Origin: Bidens hawaiensis
Taxonomy: Eukaryota; Streptophyta; Magnoliopsida; Asterales; Asteraceae
Reading direction: 5' to 3'
Length of the DNA stretch: 64,000 nt
NCBI GenBank assembly: GCA_021521415.1
Contig: JAIQDT010004247.1
Span: forward strand, 62,001-126,000
Shown here: one piece after another, positions 1 to 11,005 of the stretch
Layout: each line of letters begins with the position of its first letter
Numbering within the stretch: the stretch's first letter is position 1
The notes under the pieces: model-generated
The model's database searches: none
Seen by the model: the letters and a program-made list of their open reading frames with translations, nothing else
Told to the model about the DNA's origin: nothing
Made by a program: the position numbers and the translations under genes

Positions 1-961
1 TTCCATCTTATTAAGAGTAGTTGTTGTTATGTAGTTGACTGCAGGCGTTGTGACGGGAGTCCCAAATGGACCATATTTTTTCTGGTATTCATGCGTGTAA
101 AGCATCACAAGGAAGGTGATCGGACCGTTGTATTGAACGTTGATACCTCTCCATTCTTCCTTTGTCATTTTCAAGTTTTCAATAACATAGCTGCACTAGT
201 CCATATTTGGAATATCCGAGGTTTTATCAATTGCGTCGATGAATCGTTGATTGACTGTTGTTGATTTTGTCACAAATCCTATACAGGTGTTGAACAACAC
301 AAGGAAATTAATCTTAAACAGTTCACCAACTCCTTGATCCGCGGCCATCTTGTCTTTCACATGCTTTATACTTATTCTTGCATTTGTCGGAATTGATTTT
401 TGAACAAATCTGTAGTAACATCTTCCCCCAATCTTGGTCTACTCTTGCCTAAAACAGGAATCTTACCCATTGGTATCCTCAACACTTCATGTACTTTTTG
501 TGGTGTTATCTTAATAACACCGCTCCCAATGTTCAATGCATTTAAACGGTTATTATAGTTCATGAGCAACCAATATCCCAAAGTTGTTGGAGTTTGTATT
601 ACTTGAAGTCTTAACATTGACCCGAAACTCATTTCTTCTACACAAGTTTTTTGGGCAATGGTCATTGCCTTCACTGCATCAACAATATTAATAGGTGCAC
701 ACCTATTCTTCAATTTTTTGTCTACAAATTCAACAAAAGGTTGTCCCCTCTTGGCTGGCTTCTTTTCTTTAATGGCTCTCTTTTTCGGACGCTGAAAGTC
801 CGGGCCAGAGGTGCTATGTTCCACCTGTTTCCGCTTTGACAACAACCTGTCGATTTTTGTGTCAAGGTCTGAATCAGAGTCTGCTTCCACAACATGTTTT
901 GTTTTCCCCACCGGAGCAACTTTTTTAGTCTTCCTTTTATCAGTCTTGTTTTTTTGACAAC
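1..961 (-). pseudogene. Plant-mobile-domain / Ulp1-associated type gene, broken, runs off the window
   Basis: The reading frame runs from about 961 down to 372. It opens with a basic, acidic-patched stretch and continues into a globular region containing LGYWLLMNYNN and KITPQKVHEVLRIPMG. This pattern is typical of the N-terminal part of large plant proteins related to plant mobile domains, often attached to Ulp1-type proteases in transposon-derived genes. The frame breaks at about 371-385. A second frame then carries the continuation (KDKMAADQGVGELFKINFLV) to base 1, with an in-frame TAG at 196-198 where the family usually has Trp. A likely splice acceptor precedes the exon at about 962. The catalytic protease part would lie left of base 1. 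The family link rests on recalled consensus, so the exact name is uncertain; the frameshift and stop are directly visible. Confidence 0.6.
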
Positions 962-1243
962 TGAATCACATACATACAATAAAACACGGGGGTAGGGGAT
1001 AACAACACGAATCACAAAGAAACAGAAAACTCTTATCAAACATCACAATGATAAATTCTCATACCAAAGCCATAACACGCTAATCATACGCATATAACAT
1101 GGTTTAATATTATACATATATTTAAAAAACAAGGATATGTATTACAACAACAACACGCTTATCAAACGCATTAATACATAAAAAGATTCAAACAAATGCT
1201 TACATTTTAAGATTAAGTAAACCTAAAACGCTAAAAAAATCAT

Positions 1244-1338
1244 AAAGTAACACATGTCCCATCTTCATTCTGATACCTATCGTGCTTTTGCTTCGTCCTT
1301 GGTTCTGTTCCAAAAGTAGATGAGTTAGGGTTCTTCAT
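1244..1338 (-). pseudogene. Candidate first exon of the preceding gene
   Basis: On the minus strand an ATG at 1338-1336 opens a short frame beginning MKNPNSSTFGTEPRTKQ, rich in basic and polar residues, which stays open to a stop near 1243. A GT that could be a donor lies inside the segment. It sits 280 bp upstream of the likely acceptor of the next exon on the same strand, so it could be exon 1 of the broken gene at 1-961. The assignment depends only on position and residue composition. Confidence 0.3.
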
Positions 1339-1556
1339 TTTGGTCCCGTTCTAGAATAATTAAACCACTCGAGCTTGTGCTTGTGCTTCACAGTAGAATT
1401 GTCGACGGTTTTTAGGAATATTGACTTACGAGGTTAAATTTTGGGAATACTTATCGTCGTTTCAGAAGTAGATGGGTGACTTACGAGGGTAATTATTTGA
1501 CCCTTTTAAAAGAAGGCGCGTGCTTTTAAATTTTAATCGTATGGTTAGTATTGTAT

Positions 1557-1562
<6 letters not shown>

Positions 1563-1602
<40 letters not shown>

Positions 1603-1900
1603 GTGGGTGGTGGTGGGTTCAGGTGGTCATGATGGTGGTGGACGGTGACGGAGGTGCGGTGGTTCGTGGTGGCGGATGTGTGGTGGTGGGTGGTGGTGGC
1701 GGAGGTCGGTGGTGGTGGTGGTGGTGGTGGGTAGTGGGTGGTGGTGGTGGATGGGTATAAATAAATGTATATATATTTATATATAATATTAGTGGGTGGT
1801 GGTGGTGTGGTGGGTGGTTGTGGTGGTGGAGTGTGGTTAGTGGTTGGTGCTGGGGGTTGTTGTGGCGAATATGGGTGATGGATGGTGGTAGTAGGTGGTG
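1563..1900. repeat. Compound (TA)n and GGT-rich microsatellite
   Basis: An uninterrupted TA tract (about 1564-1598) is followed by a long GGT/GGTGG-rich stretch to 1755. A second TA-rich tract and a second GGT stretch follow (1757-1900). The junction ATAATATTAGTGGGTGGTGG occurs twice, at about 1592 and 1782, so the compound block was duplicated with a period near 190 bp. Long open frames here (runs of Gly/Trp/Val or Pro/Thr/His) are composition artefacts. The plus strand is G-rich enough to form G-quadruplexes. Confidence 0.9.
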
Positions 1901-2029
1901 TGTAGTATGATTGCGGATATGTAATACCTGAGACAATGACGGTGCTATCCCGTATGATGACCATGATGATTTTCCCAATTATGACGAGATGATGCTAATA
2001 TAACTACCTGGGTTGGTGGTGGTTATCAT

Positions 2030-2760
2030 ATTGATGCTGCTAACCTATATATACGGTTTGCATGACGATGGCGACTGTAGCTCGTACGACGAGCATGACG
2101 TCTATGATGATGATCACACATATATATGATGAGGACCAATTATATGTACCTATATGACAATACGCCACACAGGCGTGCGCGCGCACACACACACATATAT
2201 ATGTTGATGATGATGGTGACACCGATGTTTAATGACATGTAACCCGTATGATCGACGACGACCATGATAACGTATACGATGGTGATACTAATGGTAGCAT
2301 GTACGACTGATGATGTCGTTTGATGACGACAACAATGCATAAGATGGTGCCGACAATGATCACTAATATTGGGCGTTTTGTTTATGATAACCCATACGAT
2401 GCTGACTACATCTCGTACATGGCAATCGGATGATGATGATGATGATGCTGATGATGATGATGATGTGTGACGATGATGACGACACTGATAGCGAGATATA
2501 TGTTACCCGTATGATCAACGCCGACTACAATAGCCTATACAATGACCACGTTGATTACCCGCACGTCTGATGATGATGCCGTTTCATGGTGACAGTGATC
2601 GATGATTATGATGATGATAACCACTATAATACATGATAACGATGATAACTTTATGATGTTGATCATCATCATAACACATATGGTGATGATGATAACCTAG
2701 AAGATGATAATGATACAAAACTACATATGATAATGATAACACTAGAATGTTATGAGCTTC
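2030..2760. repeat. Degenerate ATGATG trinucleotide region
   Basis: The stretch is dominated by GAT/ATG/TGA repeats, including a pure ATGATG run near 2430-2465 and an alternating CA/GC stretch at about 2176-2200. Words such as cgtatgat, tgatgatgat and gataac recur at irregular spacing, as expected of an old, expanded and mutated microsatellite. No gene is supported. Confidence 0.8.
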
Positions 2761-2914
2761 TCTATTACGAAGTTGTAAATCTTATCTAGAAAATCTTACT
2801 AACGGTTAAGATAATACTTCAATAATGGATAAAATTTAAAATTTATTTAAAAAATACGATTTATTAAACGAACTCAACTTTTAACGAAATTTAATACCGG
2901 GATGTTAGTAAAAA

Positions 2915-2940
2915 AACCAATATATATATATATATAATTA
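2915..2940 (+). promoter_or_regulatory. Possible TATA box of the B3-like gene
   Basis: A TATATATATATATA stretch lies about 125-140 bp upstream of the candidate start codon at 3061, a plausible distance for a plant core promoter with a short 5' UTR. TA-rich DNA is common in this window, so the evidence is only positional. Confidence 0.3.
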
Positions 2941-3060
2941 AATGTGTAGAAATAAATAAAACCAAAATTCAAAACCCTTTTAACTTCAAAACCCTAAATC
3001 GACTTCTACTTCGCTTTACTGTAATTCGTAGACATCGCTTATCCTGGTAAGAACATAAAA

Positions 3061-4284
3061 ATGTCACGTCTCAATATTGGAGTTAAGTTCCTGGTAGATA
3101 TCGACATCGATTCCATGAGTAGGATGGTATGTTAATGTTATCTGGTTAATTTTTTTTATAAAATATTTTACAGTTTTGCAACATATACATTCTAAGAACA
3201 TTTTTTGTGTTACTTATAGCTCATTCCTAAAGCTGTTCAACCAATGTTTGCTGACATGAAATCGAATACCGGCTGTTGTTTGATTTATGATCAAAGTAGT
3301 AGAACGTTTTCTGTTGTTATAATCAAAGTACTTGATGACTTTTATTTTGGAACCGGTTGGACTGAATAAATTAGAGAATGTAGTATAGAAGCTGGAACAT
3401 ATGTTGTTTTTGAGCTTAAATCAAGATCTATGTTGAATATGTTTACTTTCAAAAGAAATGTAAATGATCAATCCGGTACTATGATATGTATTCCAGTCAG
3501 AAATCGACAAGCCCATTACTTGGTAAGTTTTAATTTATGTTTTTAATGATTGTTTCCAAATTCAAATGTCTTTTAATTAACATGTTTAATAGGATTTCCC
3601 TGAGTGGTACGTGATTCAAGAATTTGGTGACAATTACAAGAATTCACTTTTTGAGCTTATTGCTCCAGATAGATATATGTTTAAAGTTTCATGTCTTTGG
3701 GATGGAATGGGTTGTAGGATAGAGGATGGATGGATTGAGGTTTTTAAACAAACCAACTTGAAAGGTGGTTCGTTTGTTGTATTTGAAATCATATCAGATA
3801 AGACATTTCATGTTATTGTCTTTCATGAAGATGGCATAGAATTTATCCTTCCTGGTCCAAATCAGCTGTTTCTCAACTATCAATTAAGCAATCAAGGTAG
3901 TTCCTCCAAAAACCCAATTCATCTTGATGAGAAAGATGATGACTCTAAAATCGTATTCCACATGAACGTCACCAAGAAATTGGTAAATTGAATTTTTAAA
4001 TTTCTTTTTTATTTACAAGTATATTTGAAATTTTCTTTTCACAGCGTCTTCTGCGTCACATTGCCACCAACATTTATGCCTATGATGGAATGCCAATCAC
4101 TTCGGTCAATCCCGAAGGTCGTAAAAAAATGAGACTTTATGGTGAACCGTCGGACCTGAAATTCAGATATTGGTTACCAAAATGGAAAAATTTCAAGGTG
4201 GAAAATGAAATACAGATTGGTGATAAGTGCAGATTTGAATATGACTTCAATGAAGCTACTTTGTTAGTTTCAAAATTTGATTAG
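3061..4284 (+). pseudogene. B3-like (DNA-binding pseudobarrel) gene, four exons, one in-frame stop
   Basis: Four exons join in phase 0 at GT-AG borders: 3061-3126, 3220-3522, 3593-3982 and 4045-4284. The product would have up to three B3-like units: the first with LIPKAVQPMFADM and AGTYVVFEL, the second with DRYMFKVSCLWDGMGC, GGSFVVFEI and TFHVIVF, the third with MRLYGEPSDLKFRYWLPKW and GDKCRFEY. Spaced hydrophobic strands, a conserved Trp and a GG/GD-xxxFE turn are typical of plant B3 and related folds, which bind DNA in the nucleus. An acidic linker (LDEKDDDSK) separates units two and three. The only visible defect is a TAA at 3367-3369 in exon 2; all splice borders and the other codons are intact. 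It is either a recent pseudogene or makes a protein from a downstream start. The fold is recognised from pattern, and the exact subfamily is unknown. Confidence 0.65.
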
Positions 4285-4900
4285 TGATTTGGCGATGTTT
4301 GGAACATTTGTGTAATATTTGGTGATGTGTTTGGTGAAATTTGGAACATGTGTGATTTGGTTGGTTATTTTTATATGTATGGTTGTATTGATACACTTTT
4401 TAGTTTATTGTGTTGAATGTTGGTTGGTTAGCTTTTAAATGCTTTACTTTTATAGTTTCTTGTATAATCTATTTTGTTATTCACTCTTATTTTGTTTCAT
4501 GGAATGTATTGTAATGGTGCCTTTTGTATGAAAACTTTTAATGAATGGTAATTATGGTTAAATCTAAAAATAAAACAAAAAACACTTTGTTAAAAAACAC
4601 TATTACGCTTGTAACACGCTAATGTACATAAACATATATAAATATCCTAATACGCAATACACGCTTATCCAACCATCTTCTAGCAAAGTGCCTATTTTCA
4701 GCCACAAGTTCTCTGCCAATAATCTATTGGTTCTTAATTAAAAGGGAGGCAAAACTCAAAAAGCTCCAAAATATTGGCTCAAAATATTCAAAAACTCCAA
4801 ATTACATTTAACACTCCAAAAATCAAATTACACTCCAAATTATTAAAAATTTTCCACTCCACAAATCAGACGACAATGATTTATACTCCAAATTATTAAA
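4285..4900. other. Intergenic, no feature recognised
   Basis: This AT-rich DNA follows the stop codon of the B3-like gene. The first 250 bp has TTTGGTGATG/TTTGGAACATG words resembling an exon end repeated in a 3' UTR. I see no open frame, repeat boundary or RNA gene. Confidence 0.5.
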
Positions 4901-6915
4901 AAACAATCGAAAATGAAGCTTATAGATGAAAGAATCGAAGAAGAACATGTTTTTTACTCCGATGAGGAAGCCAACGACGACGATGACGCTCAATCAGACG
5001 ACACTGAAGGCTACTCCAGCGAGGAAGCCAACGACAACGACGGTCAAGCATACGATGATATAGGGACGATGGTTATCGAACCCATCAACAGTTTTGCTAG
5101 TACGAAAAAACCTACAAGGGGGTTGACGAGGTTTCCTAAGCCGCGTACCCAATATGCAAACTCTGGTGGTGTCAGACAGGGCAGTGGAGTTTTATAATCT
5201 GGGTAGGTTCACTGGCTAAAACAGATCAAAGTTTGCAAGTTTTTAGGGGATGTTGTAAGGGAAATAGTTGGCTTGAGACATTTAAGTTGGAGGGAGGTCA
5301 TAAAGGAGCTTAGAGATAAACTGTGGGAACAAATAACGGTTATTCTTTATTTTTATTTGTGCATTTTATATTTTGAGATGTAATTTACCTTTACTGTATT
5401 ATATTATGCAGAAATATTTTGAGATTGAGGCGTGTCGCGGGCCTTCTGTGATGAATCGGCTCGGACACCTTCTTCAGGATTTCAGAAGACAAATGTATGC
5501 CAAATACATTATGCCGAACATCGGTAAAACTCTGAAGCTGAAGGCGATACCCAAGGGACACAGGACGATGATCAGGCAAGAAGACTGGGATCGCTTCGTT
5601 GAGTACACACAATCAGAGCAGTTTCAGGTATAAATCCTCTACTCTGCAAACGTAGATTGATCGACTATATATGGTTTATGTTTTTTGTTTAAATATAATG
5701 AAATGATTATAATGTGTGGTTGAAGAAAAAATCGGCTTCATCAAAGGGAGCTCGAGCAAAGAATGTTTTTGATCATCACATGGGACGAGGGGGTTATACC
5801 TACCTTCGAGAGAAACTGGTAATCACCGTCAGCTGCTTTCTCTCTACTTCAATGATTTTTTGGTTATGTGTCTAACGCATGACTGTCAGCTGCTTTCTCT
5901 TGAATATTTTACAAGGTCAGAAAGAAGGAAATTGGACTGGATGAGATCCCCGGCCGTGCATTAGTCTGGATGAAAGGAAGGAAGGACAAAGATGGTGCAT
6001 ACAAGAATGCTGTTGTCGAAGGCGTGACAATCAAATTAGTATGTTTTAGTATTAAACTTTTTAAATCATGTTAAAGTCAATTCATTGCCTTATATTGGTG
6101 TCAAAAAAACTTGAGTCTGTATAACTTGTCTCAACAGTTGATGTGGATACATAAGCGTGTTACAAGTGTATTAGAATATTTGTTTTCTTGCAGGTTCAGC
6201 ATGAGGAGCAGATCGCCTCCGGAGCCCTGGCACTTGAACCGTGCACAGATGCCGTCACCTTAGTGCTTGGCAAAGAGAAAGGTGTGTTTTTAAAAGGGAT
6301 TGGGTACAGATTGACAACAGGTAAATATTGGGGTGTGAGTCGGGTAAAAGGATCGTTTAAGAAACGGATTGCCCAACTTGAGTATGAGGCGGTGTAGAGA
6401 GATGAAGTGGTGAACAGGTTGACGAATCTACTTGAATCCACGAATGCTATGCTAGCAAGCCGTGAGAAGGAACAGTTAGCATTTGAGGCCAGGTTCAGAC
6501 ATCTCGAAGGATTGTTGCCGCAAATGTCGGCAAGTCAAGTAAGTGACGTATGCTACATATTAATTAATGCATTCGACACACATAATTGGCACTGTTTTTA
6601 TCACAATTCGTAGGTAAATCCTGTTCCCAACCAGGTTGGTTCTAACCAAAGTACTAGTGCTGTGGCGCAAAATAAAATGCCAGCACCAGTAAGTATCTGA
6701 CAGTTTCTTTGCTTTTTACAACTTTCCATGTGATTTTTCATTTTCCATAACCTAATAAATTGATTTGTAGGCTAGTTCTGTGGGAAACATCTTAACCTCA
6801 GGTGAGGCTGTGCAAACAAGAATCCGCTTCTCAGGTAAGCATTTGACAGTTTGATTGATTTGTTTTTAATAATTAACTTTCCATGTGAGTGTGCTGATTT
6901 TGCATTTAATTGTAG

Positions 6916-7254
6916 CCCAAGTCTGCGGATAAAATAGTTGTCGAAACGGTACCCGCTCCCCATATCGCGACATCAGTAAGTATTTGAAAATTTCAGTACT
7001 TTTTATAATTCGTTTCCAATGTGAGTGTGCTCATTTTCTATTACCGAATTGCAGGCCAAGTCTGTGGAAAAAAGTGTTAACCAAACGGTACCCACTCCCC
7101 ATATCGCGACATCAGTAAGTATTTGACAATTTCAGTACTTTTTATAATTCGTTTCCAATGTGAGTGTGCTCATTTTATATTTACCGAATTGTAGGCCAAG
7201 TCTGTAGAAAAAAGTGTTGACCAAACGGTAGTCGATCCCCATAGCGCGACATCA
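6916..7254 (+). repeat. Three tandem copies of a 60-nt exon with flanking intron
   Basis: Copies are at 6916-6975, 7055-7114 and 7195-7254. Each is exactly 60 nt, phase 0, preceded by AG and followed by GTAAGTATTTG. The encoded 20-residue units end PHIATS or PHSATS, and the introns between them are 79 and 80 bp and near identical. The duplicated unit is therefore exon plus intron with a period of 139-140 bp. A weaker ancestral copy lies at about 6771-6834, but its donor reads CAGGTAAGC. Confidence 0.85.
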
Positions 7255-7602
7255 GTAAGTATTTGGCAGTTTCAGATTTTATATTTTATAACCTAATAAG
7301 TCTAACAATTCCAATTTCTGTTATATTACCAATGAATTCTGTAGAGAACAATATTGACCAAGCATCAACACAACTACAAATATCCCGGAGGGTTGCTATA
7401 AAGTTAGTATTGATGGAGCCATAAAGGAACAAGCAATTATTCCATTTGAGGCAGGTGAAATTACGATTGTTGGCAACGCAATTGGTACTTTTGTTGCTTG
7501 GCCAGAACACCTAATCTTATGTGACCAAGAGGTTTGTTCCCTTTTAACTTAACCGAACAAATATCTATGTTCTTTTTCATTTAGTTTAAAAAATGAACAC
7601 TT

Positions 7603-7676
7603 GTTTTCGTTTATGTTCGTTTGTTTATAATCTAAACTAACGTAATTGAACAAAGATAAACGAACATAATCGAACT
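7603..7676. repeat. Foldback repeat in the last intron
   Basis: TTCGTTTATGTTCGTTT near 7606-7622 is inverted as AAACGAACATAATCGAA near 7658-7674, with about one mismatch. The surrounding 7540-7720 has more gaac/gttc words in both directions. This resembles the AACGAAC-type foldback microelements common in plant introns. No target duplication was identified. Confidence 0.5.
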
Positions 7677-8104
7677 TTCCGCTGAAAGGTTCACGAACAG
7701 TTAAACGAACGTTCGGTATGTATGTATGTATGTATGCATACTATTTTGTTCTATTCAATTACAAAATACGACATTAATTATACATATTTGTTTTTCATAT
7801 TCTGTTGTTCCAGCTACCACCACTCCCATCCTCAAAAGAACCAGACAGAGTTGGCAAGAAGGCAAAGGCAAAGTACACAACGATAGACCGGGTGACCAAA
7901 CAGAAGACAAGGAGCAGTGCCAAGAAAACCGACGCCTTAGCTATTATATAGGTAGTCGTTATTTTTGTATTTTGTAAGATATTTTGCAGATACATTTGCT
8001 GAAGTGAATATTATTGTTAATATAATTTGTTTCTAATTTTGTTTTGTCATGATTGCTTATAGCTGTTTTATATTACTGCACAAAAAATAAAAATAATTAT
8101 ATAT

Positions 8105-8940
8105 TGCCTAATTACACACAATTTGGCCACATAGAACACATTAAATAGGTGTGGCCAAAAGTAAGACAATAGCCACACCTGAAATTACAAAAATTAGAGT
8201 CTATAAATGACCATTAGCCACAACATAAACATTTTTGTGTGACGAAAAGTATGATAATAGCCACACTTTATATTACAAAAGCATTATGTTTGACAAACGG
8301 TAAAGACAATGGCCACAACACAAACTACAAAAGAGTGTTTGAGTGGTAAATTCACATTTTTAGCCACATTGACAACAACCTTCAGTGTCTATATGATATT
8401 ATTAGCCACACAGTACCTCACTATGTGTGACGAAAAGTTTGACAATAGCCACACTTTAAATTACAAAAAGCATTATGTGTGACAAACGGTAAGACAATGG
8501 CCACACCACAAACTACAAAAGAGTTTTTGACTAGCAAGTTCACATTTTTACCCACATTCACAACAACCTCCAGTGTCTGTCAGATATGATTAGCCACACA
8601 GTACCTCACTATGTATGACGAAAAGTTTGACAATAGCCACACTTTAAATTAGGAAAAACATTATGCGTGACAAACAGTAAGACAATGGCCACACCACAAA
8701 CTACAAAAGGGTTTTTGACTAGCAAGTTCACATTTTTAGCCACATTTACAATAACCTCCAGTGTCTATAAGATATGATTAGCCACACTGTACCTCACTAT
8801 GTGTGACGAAAAGTTTTACAATAGCCACACTTTATATTAGGAAAAACATTTTGTGTGACAAACGGTAAGACAATGGCCACACTATAATCTACAAAGGAGT
8901 TTGGAGTGGCAACTAAACATATTTAGCCACTTTTAATGTA
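8105..8940. repeat. 188-bp tandem array with AGCCACA motifs, probable CACTA subterminal region
   Basis: The anchor GTACCTCACT occurs at 8413, 8601 and 8789, a period of exactly 188 bp; a diverged unit precedes at about 8213 and partial sequence begins near 8105. Inside each unit short words recur: TAGCCACAC, GTGTGACGAAAAG, TGTGACAAACGGTAAGACAA and TGGCCACACCACAAACTACA. Clusters of short, partly inverted motifs are typical of CACTA subterminal regions, and the upstream gene is CACTA-type, so I infer this is the end of that element. The terminal CACTA inverted repeat itself was not found; the array stops at about 8940 where copia-derived sequence begins. Confidence 0.7.
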
Positions 8941-9460
8941 AAGAAAAGATAAATTTAATCGCCCCAGTTACTTAAGTTTATAAATAAATGGCTAACCATC
9001 AATTCACAAGTGAATAATAGGACCAAAATATGCAAGCATGCTTCACAAACTTAAATAACCGACATAATTTTCAGCGAGAAAATAATCTAAAAACGCCTGC
9101 AAAAATCTTTTTGATTTTTTCTCTATACAAACTTTAAAAACACAATATTTTTGTCTTTTTCAATTTTATGATAAACAAAAATAAACATCACAATCTTTTT
9201 GGATTTTCGGATTTTTCTGTTCAAAACATAAATCACATTTTTTTGTTTTTTTCAAAATTTTAAAATGTTTTTGGTTTTTCTAAATATATAAAAAAAAAAA
9301 CATTAAAGAACAGAAATCACAGTATTTTTTGAATTTTTTTTAATGTTTTTGGATTATATCTATACAAATGAAAAACACACTCGTTTTGTATTTTCTAGAT
9401 TTTCACCCCCTAAAACCAAAATAAATTTTAAAAGAAAAATATGACAGGAAATAAAGATAG

Positions 9461-11002
9461 TCATCCTTGTTTAAGGATATCAGCGAAGGTCTTCAATCCG
9501 TTTAAATCAAAAAAAAATTTAAAACGCGTTTTGTCAAAAGCTTTAGTAAACAGATCGGCTTTCTGAAAATCAGTATGTACTTTCTCAAGATCGATTAATT
9601 TCTTTTCATAGCAATCCCGTATAAAATGATATCGAATTTCGATATGTTTCGTTTTAGAATGTTGTACGGGATTCTTGGTGATACTAATAGCAGCAGAATT
9701 ATCAATCAAAATAGGAGTAGTAAGAAACTTCAAACCGTAGTCGCGAAGATGTTGTTGTATCCACAAAACCTGGGAACAGCAACTCGAGGCTGCAACATAC
9801 TCAGCTTCGGCGGTTGAAGTGGAGACCGTTGTCTGCTTCTTACACTGCCAGGAAACAAGCCGGTTTCCTAAAAATTGACATCCTGCAGTCATTAATTTGA
9901 AATTGATCTTGCATCATCCATAATCTGAGTCTGAGAAGGCAGCAAGATCGAAAGTATCATCCTTGGGGTACCACAACCCGATGTCTGGATTTCCTCTCAA
10001 ATACTGAAGAATTTTCTTGACTGCAGCTAGGTGAGTCACTTGTGGACTTGCTTGATACCTAGCACAAAGACAAACAGCAAACATAATATCAGAGCGAGAA
10101 GCCGTTAAATACATTAAAGAACTGATCATGACATGATAGAGGGTAGGATCAACGTAATCCTCCAATTCATCCGGTGATAAATTATGCCCTACTGGAAGAG
10201 GAGTAGAAGGGATTTTTCCGGCATAAATCTTGAATCGGCTCAAAACGTCATTCACATACTTAGTCTGGTGAATAAAAATTCCGTGAGCAGACTGGTGAAC
10301 CTGCAACCCTAAAAAGAAATTCAACTCTCCCATCGAGCTCATCTCGAACTTTGTTTGCATGGACTTCTCGAACTCCTAACACAATGTGTCGTTTGTAGAC
10401 CCAAAAATAATATCGTCGACATAAATCTGGACTAGAAGAAGATCGTCACCAACAGTTTTATGAAATAAAGTGCAGTCGGAAGTCCCTCGTTTGAAGCCAT
10501 TATTAGTCAGATGGTCGGCGAGCGTGCCATACCAAGCTCTCGGGGCTTGATGTAGACCATACAGGGCCTTGTTTAATCGGTAAACACGGTCCGGATAATC
10601 AGGATCTTCAAAACCAGGTGGTTGTTGGACAAACACTTCCTCATGTAATTCACCATTGAGAAAAGCACTTTTAACATCCATTTGATAAACCTTGATATTC
10701 TTATAAGCTGCATAAGCCAGGAAGATTCGAATCGACTCTAATCTTGCAACTGGAGCATATACCTCTATGTAATCAACACCCTCTTGCTGATGAAAACCTT
10801 GCACCACTAGACGTGCTTTGTTTCTGACAATCACCCCTCGATCGTCCTTCTTACACTTAAATACCCACTTAGTCGGAATGGCTTTCTTGACTCTAGCAGG
10901 TTTGTCTATTAAGTCCCAAACACCCAAACGTACAAATTGTTGTAATTCTTCTTGCATAGCTTCTACCCAAGAAGGATCTTCAAGTGCCTTACGAGCTGTC
11001 GT
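9461..11002 (-). pseudogene. Copia 1 reverse transcriptase and RNase H
   Basis: On the minus strand the frame starts just after an in-frame TGA at 11003-11005. It carries the copia RT core ([46 protein letters not shown]) and the catalytic YVDD box ([11 protein letters not shown]). It continues after a stop near 10,376 with NFFLGLQVHQ and KKILQYLRGN, and after another break at about 9,900 into RNase H (WQCKKQTTVSTSTAEAEYVA, DNSAAISITKNP, KHIEIRYHFIRD). These domains copy element RNA into DNA inside virus-like particles. At least two stops lie within this part, so it cannot give a full enzyme. The final stop is at 9461-9463. Confidence 0.92.
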
Positions 11003-11005
11003 TCA

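Larger units (their letters stand above)
4913..7950 (+). pseudogene. Ptta/En/Spm (Transposase_24) type gene with DUF8039-like C-terminus, degraded
   Basis: The gene opens at 4913 (MKLIDERIEEEH) with an acidic Asp/Glu/Ser-rich region. The core is split over exons near 5230-5340, 5410-5628, about 5727-5818, 5918-6040 and 6194-6540. It carries LSWREVIKELRDKLWEQ, EDWDRFVEYTQSEQFQ, GGYTYLREKL and ALVWMKGRKDKDG, the order seen in Transposase_24 proteins of plant CACTA elements. A predicted coiled coil (RLTNLLESTNAMLASREKEQ) follows, then small repeated exons, then about 7385-7530 with PFEAGEITIVGNAIGTFVAW, matching the DUF8039 pattern, and a Lys-rich last exon ending at 7950. Damage includes a frame break with stops around 5195-5250 and an in-frame TAG at 6395-6397. 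It probably belonged to a CACTA transposon whose subterminal DNA is at 8.1-8.9 kb, but a domesticated host gene cannot be excluded. Confidence 0.6.

Noticed and set aside
1545..1978. Pro/Thr/His-rich and Gly/Trp-rich proteins
   Set aside because: These are translations of the GGT microsatellite in different frames.
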